NCBI GenBank assembly: GCA_037190225.1
Contig: JBBCJL010000011.1
Location: 155,578 to 219,577 of the forward strand
Direction of reading: 5' to 3'
Length of the DNA stretch: 64,000 bases
Source of the DNA: MKSF01 sp037190225
GTDB taxonomy: Bacteria; Bacteroidota; Bacteroidia; Chitinophagales; Chitinophagaceae
A model generated the notes under the pieces. It was not told the DNA's origin. It saw only the letters and a list, made by a program, of their open reading frames with translations, and did not search any database. Both the position numbers and the translations under genes were made by a program. Of this stretch, positions 16,376 through 24,846 are shown one piece after another (the stretch's first letter is position 1; the number at the start of each line of letters is the position of its first letter).

Positions 16376-16738
16376 ATGTACGGTACAAAGATCACTTCTA
16401 TAAGGCTTGCCAGGGGATATACGCAGGAGTATGTGGCTAAGCAGATAGGGCTGGACCAGCAGAGCTATTCCAAAATAGAAAAGGATAATAAGGTAAAGGT
16501 AAGCGATGAGCTGCTTAGTAAAATAGCAGAAGTATTGGGCGTATCCATAGAAGACATCAAAAGCCCTACGCCAATTATCATGAGCTTTCATAACAGCCCT
16601 TATAGCGGTCAAATAACCAATTCAAACAATACAGATGCCCAGCTGATAGAGGCCCTGAGAAACGAGCTGCAGGAAAAGAATGAACAGCTTAAAGAAAAAG
16701 ACGAACAGATAAAAGCCCTTATAGCAAAGCTGAAATAA
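16376..16738 (+). CDS. XRE-family helix-turn-helix regulator with C-terminal coiled coil
   Basis: A 120-residue protein. Residues about 5-62 form an HTH_3 domain (ITSIRLARGYTQEYVAKQIGLDQQSYSKIE, then LLSKIAEVLGVSIEDI). After a short linker, residues about 88-120 make a charged heptad coiled coil (ALRNELQEKNEQLKEKDEQIKALIAKLK), likely for dimerisation. It is divergent from the fulvocin-related gene and may control it, though small XRE proteins of this type are common in Bacteroidota and the link is only positional. TATATTTA about 17 bases before the ATG is one base off the -7 consensus. Its last codons lie inside a 44-base perfect palindrome shared with the convergent CCA-transferase gene. Confidence 0.88.
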   Translation: MYGTKITSIRLARGYTQEYVAKQIGLDQQSYSKIEKDNKVKVSDELLSKIAEVLGVSIEDIKSPTPIIMSFHNSPYSGQITNSNNTDAQLIEALRNELQEKNEQLKEKDEQIKALIAKLK

Positions 16739-16761
16739 TATTATTTCAGCTTTGCTATAAG
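16718..16761. terminator. 44-base perfect palindrome, bidirectional terminator overlapping two gene ends
   Basis: CTTATAGCAAAGCTGAAATAAT followed directly by its exact complement. It covers the last six codons and stop of the XRE gene and, on the other strand, the last codons and stop of the CCA-transferase gene, so both proteins end in LIAKLK. As RNA it folds into a long stem on either strand. There is no strong T run, so termination is inferred from position. Confidence 0.75.
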
Positions 16762-18174
16762 CTGCGGATAATTTTCCTGAACAAATTGCAGCATAAACCG
16801 GTGTGCCTCTTCATGATTATTTTTCACCACACCATCCAGGATCGCTTCCCGTATAGCGGTCTTGATCATTCCTACCTCTTTCCCGGGCGGCAGGTTAAAT
16901 GTTTCCATGATCTCATTACCGGAGATCGGGGGCTGCCAGTTGCGTATCTTATCGCTCTCTTCCACCTCCCGTAACCGTTCGGCCACCATATCGAAGTTTT
17001 TGAGATACCGCTCTACCTTAGCCGGGTTTTTGGACGTGATATCCGCTTTGCACATGATCATCAGGTCATCAATATCATCTCCCGCATCAAATAGCAGGCG
17101 CCTTACCGCGGAATCGGTAATATTTTCCTTGGTAAGCGAAATGGGCCGGTGGTGCAGGTAAACGATCTTACGTACATATTCCATCGTATCATGGAGCGGC
17201 AATTTCAGATCGTTAAATATCCTGGGCACCATCCTGGCGCTGACCACTTCGTGGCCATGAAAGGTCCAGCCTGTTCCTTTTTCAAATTTCTTGGTCGGGG
17301 CTTTCCCGATATCATGCAGCAAAGCGGCCCAGCGCAGCCATAGATTATCCGTATGATGCGCTATGTTGTCCACTACCTGGAAGGTATGGTAGAGATTATC
17401 CTTATGACCTTTATTATCTATATATTCCGTACCGGACAAGGCTGCCAGCTGCGGCAGGATCAGCTTTAGCAGGCCGGTCCGGAACAGCAGGTCAAGCCCG
17501 ATGGACGGCTTGGAACTCATCAGTATCTTATTCAGCTCCACGGCTATCCTTTCACGGGTAATGATCCCGATCCTGTGCGCTTCCGCTTTGATACCATTGA
17601 AACATTTTTCCTCCAGGTAGAAATTCAGCTGAGTGGCAAACCGGATGGCACGCATCATCCGCAGCGGATCATCGCTGAAGGTCTGCTGCGGCTCGAGCGG
17701 TGTACGGATGATCTTAAGCTGTATATCCTCTACCCCGTCAAAAGGATCTATCAGCCGGAGGAAATCGGCTTTGCCGAGGCTTAATGCCAGGGCATTAATG
17801 GTAAAATCCCGTCTTTTCTGGTCGTCTTCCAGCGTGCCGGGGCTCACCATCGGATTCCTGGATTCCTTATTGTAGGATTCTTTCCGTGCGCCCACGAACT
17901 CCAGGTCGATATCCTTATACCTGAAATGCGCAGTGCCGTAGGTCCTGAACACGCTGAGCTTTGCCTGCGGGGCTATGGTAGCCGCCAGCTCCCGGGCGAA
18001 CACGATGCCATCCCCGATACATACCACATCAATATCCTTATTGTAACGATCCAATATTTTATCACGGACAAAACCGCCGATCACGTACGCCTCCAGCTGC
18101 AGGCGCTCTGCCGTATCGGACATGGCCTGGAGCAGGGTCAGCTCCGCAGCGGAAAAATTCAATGTACTCTTCAA
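16741..18174 (-). CDS. CCA-adding tRNA nucleotidyltransferase with HD domain
   Basis: A 477-residue protein that builds or repairs the 3' CCA of tRNAs. The nucleotidyltransferase head has YVIGGFVRDKILDRYNKDIDVV (residues about 29-50), with the G-G and D-x-D catalytic features, and RRDFTINALALSL near 140. The RNA-binding part has DDPLRMMRAIRFATQL. An HD phosphohydrolase domain follows with RWAALLHDIGKAPTKKF near 285 and HGHEVVSARM. Class II CCA/poly(A) polymerase family. The neighbour downstream on the same strand is none; the gene converges on the XRE gene with a shared palindrome. Confidence 0.93.
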   Translation of the reverse strand: MKSTLNFSAAELTLLQAMSDTAERLQLEAYVIGGFVRDKILDRYNKDIDVVCIGDGIVFARELAATIAPQAKLSVFRTYGTAHFRYKDIDLEFVGARKESYNKESRNPMVSPGTLEDDQKRRDFTINALALSLGKADFLRLIDPFDGVEDIQLKIIRTPLEPQQTFSDDPLRMMRAIRFATQLNFYLEEKCFNGIKAEAHRIGIITRERIAVELNKILMSSKPSIGLDLLFRTGLLKLILPQLAALSGTEYIDNKGHKDNLYHTFQVVDNIAHHTDNLWLRWAALLHDIGKAPTKKFEKGTGWTFHGHEVVSARMVPRIFNDLKLPLHDTMEYVRKIVYLHHRPISLTKENITDSAVRRLLFDAGDDIDDLMIMCKADITSKNPAKVERYLKNFDMVAERLREVEESDKIRNWQPPISGNEIMETFNLPPGKEVGMIKTAIREAILDGVVKNNHEEAHRFMLQFVQENYPQLIAKLK

Positions 18175-18255
18175 GCTGTAATTAAATTAATAAAGCAGAG
18201 GAAGACAATACCTATCTTACTCTGCTTTTATTATGGACATTTAGTATTCTGTATA

Positions 18256-18888
18256 TTAATCTTCTTTCTTTTTAGCCGCTTTTTTAGCTGCGGTCTTTTT
18301 CTTGGGAGCAGCTTCTTTTACGGGCGTCTCTTCAGCAGCTTTCGGAGCGGCCTTCTTCTTGGCAGGCGCCTTCTTCTTGGGCGCTTCCATCGTTTCCTCA
18401 GCCGTTACTTCTTCTGCCGGTGTCACCGCTTCTTCATTTTTATCCAGTACCACCTCACCCACATCTACCGACTGGGCAGCTATAGCCTGCTTCAGGGATT
18501 CAAAATTAAGCATATCCGCTTTTTTCAGTATATCATACCATTTGAACACCTTCTTTATATCGCTGGTATATACTCTTTGCGTATCAAAAGAGGGTAATAT
18601 TTTGCCAAACAATGCACGGAACGTCTTATCATCTTTCTTACCGTTCAATGCCAGCACTTCCACATCATCATTTTTTATCAGCTCAAACACTTCATGCAAG
18701 CGCACATTCTTATCTTCTGTAGTATAAATTTCAATACTCTCCAGCGGCGTGATCTGGTGCAGCCTGGAAGAGATGAATTTTATACTGTTATCCACCAGAC
18801 TACGAACGATGGCGCCATCATTTTTCGTACTTACTAAAACAAATAAACCACTTAAGCCTGTAACGGCAACTACATGTCTGTATTCCAT
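18256..18888 (-). CDS. DUF5606 protein with histone-like lysine/alanine tail
   Basis: From the ATG at 18888 the product is 210 residues. Residues 1-135 are the DUF5606 domain (MEYRHVVAVTGLSGLFVLVSTKNDGAIVRSL, VLALNGKKDDKTFRALFGKILPSF, VFKWYDIL). From about 150 onward it is a low-complexity tail with repeated APKKKAPAKKKAAPKAAEE-type segments, like histone H1 or Hc1 tails. DUF5606 is a Bacteroidota family with no assigned function; the tail could bind DNA or RNA. An upstream in-frame ATG at 18981 is rejected because a perfect -7 element lies at 18918-18925 between the two. Confidence 0.82.
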   Translation of the reverse strand: MEYRHVVAVTGLSGLFVLVSTKNDGAIVRSLVDNSIKFISSRLHQITPLESIEIYTTEDKNVRLHEVFELIKNDDVEVLALNGKKDDKTFRALFGKILPSFDTQRVYTSDIKKVFKWYDILKKADMLNFESLKQAIAAQSVDVGEVVLDKNEEAVTPAEEVTAEETMEAPKKKAPAKKKAAPKAAEETPVKEAAPKKKTAAKKAAKKKED

Positions 18889-18917
18889 TATCTTTAATAA
18901 AAATTTAATTTGGTTGG

Positions 18918-18925
18918 CAAAAATA
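18918..18925 (-). promoter_or_regulatory. -7 promoter element (TATTTTTG) of the DUF5606 gene
   Basis: Perfect TAnnTTTG on the minus strand, 29 bases before the ATG at 18888. It decides the start of that gene. Confidence 0.55.
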
Positions 18926-18994
18926 AGTTTTTTCTGATTATTAATATGATTTTTACAATCATAAATTTTATTTCTGTCCAAAGATAATCAAAAA

Positions 18995-19987
18995 TCATGA
19001 AGTTGCTTCCTTCACTTCCTTTACAGGCTCCGCATCCTTAGCGGCTTCCTGCTGCTTCAGCTTCTTCTCATAGATGGCCACCGGGCTGCCGAACACCATA
19101 AACCATTTCTGGCGGAAGCCTTTGGCCTCCCGCATATCCTTCAGTATATCCTTATATTCATGGAAATTAATAAAGATAGGATTGGATTTCTGTTCGATGT
19201 TCGTGGTAATGCCATACCTGACAGGTTCTACTTCAGGCTCATAGGTCTTCCATATCCTGTCCCAGAAAATAAAAGTGGCGCCATAGTTCTTATCAAGATA
19301 CTGTTCATTGGATCCGTGGTGCACACGGTGATTGGAAGGTGTGGCGAATACATATTCCACCCAGGCAGGCAGCTTACGGATATATTCCGTATGTACCCAG
19401 AACTGGAACAATACAGCTACCTGGTTCGTGATAAAAAAGATAATCGGATGAAAGCCCAGGAAGGCTATAGGCAGGAAGAAGATCACCTTCAGGTGCTGCA
19501 CCCAGCTCTGGCGGAAAGAAACGGTAAGATTGTAATGCTCCCCGCTGTGATGCACCACGTGCGTAGCCCACCAGAAACGGTGCTCGTGGGAGATACGATG
19601 CGCCCAATAGCTGCACAGATCGTAAATGATATAGCAGGGAATGAACAGCCACCAGTAAGAGCTCCAGGAGAAAGGCGACTGGTCATAGTGCAGCTCCATG
19701 CGCCAGGGTACAAGATTGTAGATCCATACGACCACATACAGCAGCAGCACCTTCACCGCGGCACTGATAACAAGATTCCCTATGCCGACCCAAAGCGAGC
19801 CCCAGGTCTCCTTCGCTTCATAATATTTCCGGTCCTGCAGGTATGCTATCAGCATTTCCAGCAAGGAAAAAAAGATAAGAAATGGTACGGCCCATAAAAT
19901 AAGAGGAGGCGCTTTCGCATCCAGGTCCATCAATGCTTCTTTGATCAGGGGAATCTTTTCCGCCCCAAACAACTGTAATAAAATCAT
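18995..19987 (-). CDS. Sterol desaturase / fatty acid hydroxylase family membrane protein
   Basis: A protein of about 330 residues with four or more membrane segments in its first 200 residues and the tripartite histidine boxes of di-iron membrane hydroxylases: HRISHEHR, WATHVVHHSGEHYN, and NHRVHHGSNEQYLDKNYG. The family hydroxylates or desaturates lipid or sterol-like substrates with O2; the substrate here is unknown. The C-terminus is a charged cytosolic tail (KKLKQQEAAKDAEPVKEVKEA). An in-frame upstream ATG (20026) would add MDFLFPYFYFTSI; the start at 19987 (MILLQLFGAEKIP) is preferred by family length, but this is not settled. Confidence 0.85.
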   Translation of the reverse strand: MILLQLFGAEKIPLIKEALMDLDAKAPPLILWAVPFLIFFSLLEMLIAYLQDRKYYEAKETWGSLWVGIGNLVISAAVKVLLLYVVVWIYNLVPWRMELHYDQSPFSWSSYWWLFIPCYIIYDLCSYWAHRISHEHRFWWATHVVHHSGEHYNLTVSFRQSWVQHLKVIFFLPIAFLGFHPIIFFITNQVAVLFQFWVHTEYIRKLPAWVEYVFATPSNHRVHHGSNEQYLDKNYGATFIFWDRIWKTYEPEVEPVRYGITTNIEQKSNPIFINFHEYKDILKDMREAKGFRQKWFMVFGSPVAIYEKKLKQQEAAKDAEPVKEVKEATS

Positions 19988-20190
19988 AATACTTGTAAAA
20001 TAAAAATAGGGAAATAGAAAATCCACTCCCCTCCTGTAAAAGTTGGTGTAAATGTAATAATATTTTCCGTCATTTCAAGGTACGCTATATAAACATGACA
20101 ATCTCACAACAGTTTACCCTATAGCTACTCAAAAAAAAAATTATAACTTAGCCCTTATTTTCAATAAACACAAAATAAAACAAACTGTTC

Positions 20191-21105
<915 letters not shown>

Positions 21106-21142
21106 ATCCAAAGGAGCCCGCTTCCGTCCTGATAATGCCCGA

Positions 21143-21176
21143 GGAACTATAATTGTTGTATTATAGTTCCTTTTTT
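21143..21176 (+). terminator. Terminator of the hydroxybutyryl-CoA dehydrogenase gene
   Basis: Perfect 10-base stem (GGAACTATAA / TTATAGTTCC), 8-base loop, then six T. It overlaps the last codons of the convergent gene ending at 21147. Confidence 0.85.
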
Positions 21177-22058
21177 AGTGGTTTCAAACCTGTAAGAAGC
21201 TCCGAGGATTAGGGGGAAATTGACCGTTTCGTGACCACAGGGCACCTCAAAGGCTACAGGAATGTCCAGGTCTGCCACATGCGCGGAAATGATGTCGTGC
21301 AATTCCTGGCCAAAAGGACGGACCGTATCTTCTATATCAGAGAAATTACCGCAGATCAACCCCTTCAGCTCCGCCAGCTGGCCCGAACGCTTTAGGGTGT
21401 ACAGCATGCGGTCCACCTTGTAAAGGTGCTCCCCGATATCTTCTATAAAGAGTATCTTACCTCTAGTGTCCAATGCGGATACCGACCCCGTAAGATGCGC
21501 CAGTATACAGAGATTCCCGCCTACCAGCACTCCCTCGGCCAGACCGGGGATATTCCGGGGATGGCCGGGGAATTTATACCGGATCTGCTTTCCCCGGAGC
21601 AGGTTCCTGTACGCCTTCATATGGGGCTGATCAAGATGTTCAGCAGCAAAGGCGCTGCACATAGGCGCATGCATCGCAGCTATATGAAGCGTACTGAAAA
21701 TATGGGCCTGCAGGACGGTCACATCACTGAATCCCAGGATCCATTTCGGCTTTTTCTTAAATTTCCTGAAATCCAGCCGGTCTACGATCCTGGACAGGCC
21801 ATACCCGCCCCGCCCCATCAGTATAGCGTCCGTACCGGGATCATCCAGCGCCTGCTGCAGGTCAGCCAGGCGTTCTTCGTCAGTGCCGGAAAAATAGTCG
21901 TTCCCGGTACGGGTGGTGGTACCCGGCGTCACTTTATATCCCCACTCCTCCAGCGCTGCGGCAGCCTGCTCCAATTTTTCAAACGGCAGGTATCCCGAGG
22001 CGCATACAATCCTAATATGTGATCCTTTTTTCAAAAAAGGAGGCATGATCACTTTCAT
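21147..22058 (-). CDS. LD-carboxypeptidase (S66 family, LdcA-like)
   Basis: A 303-residue protein of the S66 family, which removes the terminal D-Ala from the peptide stem of murein during recycling. Seen are IRIVCASGYLPFEKLEQA at the start, DAILMGRGGYGLSRIVDRLD, the nucleophile region ILGFSDVTVLQAHIF, LVGGNLCILAHLTGS, ILFIEDIGEHLYKVDRML, and the C-terminal PCGHETVNFPLILGA with the catalytic His. Cytosolic, normal length. It is the last gene of a tight three-gene run: its start is 2 bases after the stop of the ABC ATPase gene. Confidence 0.9.
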   Translation of the reverse strand: MKVIMPPFLKKGSHIRIVCASGYLPFEKLEQAAAALEEWGYKVTPGTTTRTGNDYFSGTDEERLADLQQALDDPGTDAILMGRGGYGLSRIVDRLDFRKFKKKPKWILGFSDVTVLQAHIFSTLHIAAMHAPMCSAFAAEHLDQPHMKAYRNLLRGKQIRYKFPGHPRNIPGLAEGVLVGGNLCILAHLTGSVSALDTRGKILFIEDIGEHLYKVDRMLYTLKRSGQLAELKGLICGNFSDIEDTVRPFGQELHDIISAHVADLDIPVAFEVPCGHETVNFPLILGASYRFETTKKGTIIQQL

Positions 22059-22060
22059 CG

Positions 22061-22813
22061 TTATAATAGAATTTCTTTTCCGGTCAACTGTATAAATACA
22101 TCTTCCAGGGACGCGCCCTTACGGCTTTGCACAGGGCGGAAGCCGGAATCCACCAGCTGCTGTATAAGATGATCCGGCGAATCCATGGTAAGGATGCGGC
22201 CCTTATCCATTATGGCCACGGTATCGCACAGGTATTCCGCTTCATCCAGGTAATGCGTGGTCAGCACAATAGTGGTACCACCGGCCTTCATGCCTTGTAT
22301 CTGCTCCCAGAGCTGCCGTCTTGCCTGGGGATCCAGGCCAGTGGTAGGCTCGTCCAGGAATATGATCTGCGGCCGGTGGATAATGGTAGTAGCAATAGAG
22401 AACCGTTGCTTCTGTCCGCCGGACAGCTCCTTGTATTTGCTGCGGGCCTTGTCTTTCAGGTGAACGGCCTCCAGTATTTCCATCGGCTTTACATTCACAT
22501 TATACAGACCGGCAAAAAGCTCCAGCAGCTCTTTCAGGTTCAGGTGCGGAAAATAACCGGAAGCCTGCAACTGCACACCTATCATTTTCCGGATCTCCTG
22601 CGGATACCTGTCTATATCATAGCCTCCTACCGTGATAGTGCCCTCATCCTTTTGCTTCAGGGTCTCTATGATCTCCAGCGTAGTGGTCTTACCGGCGCCA
22701 TTGGAGCCGAGCAGCCCGAAAACCGTACCCGCCTCCACATCAAAGCTGATGCCGTTCACTGCCGTAAAGGCTCCGTATTGCTTCTTTAAGTTCCTTACTG
22801 AAATAACAGGCAT
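22061..22813 (-). CDS. ABC transporter ATP-binding protein (DrrA/CcmA type), no permease nearby
   Basis: A 250-residue ATPase with Walker A GLLGSNGAGKTT (residues about 33-44), Q-loop VQLQASGYFPHLNLKELLELFAGLY, signature LSGGQKQRFSIA, Walker B IIFLDEPTTGLDPQ and the H-loop TTHYLDEAEYLC. The C-terminus has the short extension found in ABC-2 drug or antibiotic export ATPases. The matching ABC-2 permease is normally next door but is missing here; the neighbours are ACMSD (4 bases upstream) and LD-carboxypeptidase (2 bases downstream). It may pair with a permease elsewhere. Confidence 0.92.
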   Translation of the reverse strand: MPVISVRNLKKQYGAFTAVNGISFDVEAGTVFGLLGSNGAGKTTTLEIIETLKQKDEGTITVGGYDIDRYPQEIRKMIGVQLQASGYFPHLNLKELLELFAGLYNVNVKPMEILEAVHLKDKARSKYKELSGGQKQRFSIATTIIHRPQIIFLDEPTTGLDPQARRQLWEQIQGMKAGGTTIVLTTHYLDEAEYLCDTVAIMDKGRILTMDSPDHLIQQLVDSGFRPVQSRKGASLEDVFIQLTGKEILL

Positions 22814-22817
22814 AGCA

Positions 22818-23807
22818 TTATTTTTTTAACCAGGCCAAAGCATTTTTATACAACAGCTTTTCCTGCAATTCCTTATCCTGTATCACCGTTTCTATCAGCT
22901 TTCCCGGGTGGTGTTCCCCCAGCGGGAAGGGATAATCGCTTCCCAGGCAGATGGTATCTGCTCCCATAACGTCAATGATATAGGAAAGCGCCTTAGGGTC
23001 ATGGACGAGGGAGTCTATCCAGAATTTGCCGATATAGCTGCCGGGCAGGTGCGGGTTATCGATCGCGCACAGGTCAGGGCGTACCTCAAAGCCATGATTG
23101 ATCCGGCCTACCGTGGCCGGGAAGCTGCCGCCGCCGTGCGCAAAAGCCACCCTTAAACGGGGGAACCTTTCAAATACACCGCCAAATATCATGGAGCAGA
23201 TGGCCCTTGACGTCTCCGCAGGCATACCGACCAGCCAGGGCAGCCAGTACCGGGTCATGTCATTTTCGCCCATCATTTCCCAGGGATGCACAAAAATGCA
23301 CATATCCAGCTCCTGTACCGCCTCCCAGAAAGGATCAAAGCAGGGATCGCTCAGATTCTTTCCGTTGATATTGGACCCGATCTCCACACCGGGCAGTGAC
23401 AGCTCTTCCTTACACCTTCTCAGCTCTTTTACGGCCAGGTCTGTATCCTGCAGCGGCACAGTGCCCAGACCTTCAAAGCGCCCGGGATGGTTGCACACGC
23501 ATTCGGCAATATGATCGTTGAAAAAACGGGACGTTTCCAGCCCGTGGGAAGGCTTGGCCCAATAATTGAACAGTACGGGAATGGTAGACAATACCTGCAT
23601 GGTCACCTCTGTATCGTCCATTTCATTCAGGCGCGCAGGCGCGTCCCAGCAGTTCGGCTCTACCGCCCTGAACATTTTATCGCCCTTGATCATATGGGCA
23701 CAGCAGGTATCCTGGTGCTCCAGCCTTATAAAATCGCCATATCCGAATTTTTCATACCAGTTAGGTATTTTTTCCGGCATGATATGTGTATGTATATCTA
23801 TTTTCAT
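22818..23807 (-). CDS. 2-amino-3-carboxymuconate-6-semialdehyde decarboxylase (ACMSD)
   Basis: A 329-residue amidohydrolase-fold decarboxylase of tryptophan/kynurenine (and 2-nitrobenzoate type) breakdown; it converts aminocarboxymuconate semialdehyde to aminomuconate semialdehyde. It aligns closely with what I recall of human ACMSD: MKIDIHTHIMPEKIP (metal-binding H-x-H), FRAVEPNCWDAPARLNEMD, FNYWAKPSHGLE, FVHPWEMMGENDMTRYWLPWLVGMPAETSRAICSMI, FAHGGGSFPATVGRI and GSDYPFPLGEHHPGKLI. Start at 23807 is chosen by that alignment; an upstream ATG at 23840 adds 11 residues with no counterpart. It heads a likely operon with the ABC ATPase and LD-carboxypeptidase. No other kynurenine pathway gene is in the window. 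Confidence 0.9.
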   Translation of the reverse strand: MKIDIHTHIMPEKIPNWYEKFGYGDFIRLEHQDTCCAHMIKGDKMFRAVEPNCWDAPARLNEMDDTEVTMQVLSTIPVLFNYWAKPSHGLETSRFFNDHIAECVCNHPGRFEGLGTVPLQDTDLAVKELRRCKEELSLPGVEIGSNINGKNLSDPCFDPFWEAVQELDMCIFVHPWEMMGENDMTRYWLPWLVGMPAETSRAICSMIFGGVFERFPRLRVAFAHGGGSFPATVGRINHGFEVRPDLCAIDNPHLPGSYIGKFWIDSLVHDPKALSYIIDVMGADTICLGSDYPFPLGEHHPGKLIETVIQDKELQEKLLYKNALAWLKK

Positions 23808-23848
23808 CAGAGGAAATTGAATATTCACAAGAAACCGCAAGATACTGA

Positions 23849-23885
23849 AAAAGCCACTTCCGTAAACAGGAAGCGGCTTTTTATC
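23849..23885 (-). terminator. Terminator of the DUF6089 gene
   Basis: 14-base arms (AAAAAGCCACTTCC / GGAAGCGGCTTTTT, one mismatch) with a 7-base loop; located between the stop at 23898 and the ACMSD start on the same strand. Confidence 0.75.
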
Positions 23886-23897
23886 CGGAGCGCCGGG

Positions 23898-24755
23898 CTA
23901 AGGTTCCCAGAGTCCCTGGTTATATTTCGGGCATTTATAGGTTTTCAGCTGGAAGCTGATCTTCACCTGCGCCATCAGGTACTGGTCGAAAGATATCTTA
24001 TCCCCGCGCTGCTGGTCCTTGACACCGAGCAGCTGACCCGGGGATCGGTCCTGGAGCCTGTTGGCGGCCGTAGTGGAGCGTTCGCCACCGAAATACTGCT
24101 TACCGGCATAGGTCTGGCTTACATCATCTATATAATCGGTAGTGGTAAACCTGTTGGCGATCTCCACAGCCAGGTTGACGCCGGGCACGATCCAGGTCTT
24201 AAAGCCCACGCCAACGGGAAAGCTGACGTTCAGGTTGGAATATTTCCTTTTCTTATATTCTTCCATATGCTGTCCTTCCGTTCCCAAAGGCCGCAGCGCA
24301 TACCTCCTGCCATCCAGGGTAGTATAAGGATTAGAGTAGAAGCCTGCCACGCCCAGTGTCAGGTAGGGTGTAAAGCGCTTATCCTTCTTACCCGTGTCGA
24401 ACCAGAAGAAATTGAACTCGCCTGCCACGCCCAGCTCTATGATATAGGATTGAAAATTCAGGTTCCTTATCTTCTGAAAGTCGTTATCGCTCCAGGCGTC
24501 ATCATATCCCACCTGGGTACCGTTCAGAAAAGAAATAATGCTGATGTAGGGATTGAGGTGCTGCTTGAATAACAGCCCGCAGGCCGGGCGTATATGCTTA
24601 AAGCCGTAATTGGGGTTCAGATCGCCGAAATAGTGGGCAGCGCCTAACGCAACCCCATATTCCTGGGCGGTATAAAAATTCTGAGCCTGGCAATGTAACA
24701 GACTTCCCACGCTCACAACGCAAACCAGACCCGCTCTTTTAATTAATTTTCTCAT
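23898..24755 (-). CDS. DUF6089 outer-membrane barrel protein (PorG-like)
   Basis: A protein of about 285 residues with a signal peptide (to HCQAQ, residue about 21) and a beta-barrel of alternating aromatic strands. Family marks are the opening YTAQEYGVALGAAHYFGDLNPNYGF, the middle LGVAGEFNFFWFDTGKKDKRFTPYLTLGVAGFYSNPY and the last strand FQLKTYKCPKYNQGLW. DUF6089 proteins resemble PorG of the type IX secretion machinery, so a structural T9SS role in the outer membrane is plausible but unproven. A GTG 12 bases upstream (24767) is an alternative start; the ATG at 24755 gives the better signal peptide. Confidence 0.78.
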   Translation of the reverse strand: MRKLIKRAGLVCVVSVGSLLHCQAQNFYTAQEYGVALGAAHYFGDLNPNYGFKHIRPACGLLFKQHLNPYISIISFLNGTQVGYDDAWSDNDFQKIRNLNFQSYIIELGVAGEFNFFWFDTGKKDKRFTPYLTLGVAGFYSNPYTTLDGRRYALRPLGTEGQHMEEYKKRKYSNLNVSFPVGVGFKTWIVPGVNLAVEIANRFTTTDYIDDVSQTYAGKQYFGGERSTTAANRLQDRSPGQLLGVKDQQRGDKISFDQYLMAQVKISFQLKTYKCPKYNQGLWEP

Positions 24756-24846
24756 AGTTATAAGCACTCCACATCCAATGGAAAAACAAATATAATACTA
24801 ATAACGCTAAATACCTGTGTTAAATTGTACGGACCGGGCAGACCCC

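Noticed and set aside
18889..18981. 31 extra N-terminal residues of the DUF5606 protein
   Set aside because: A -7 promoter element lies within this stretch and the extension does not look like the family.
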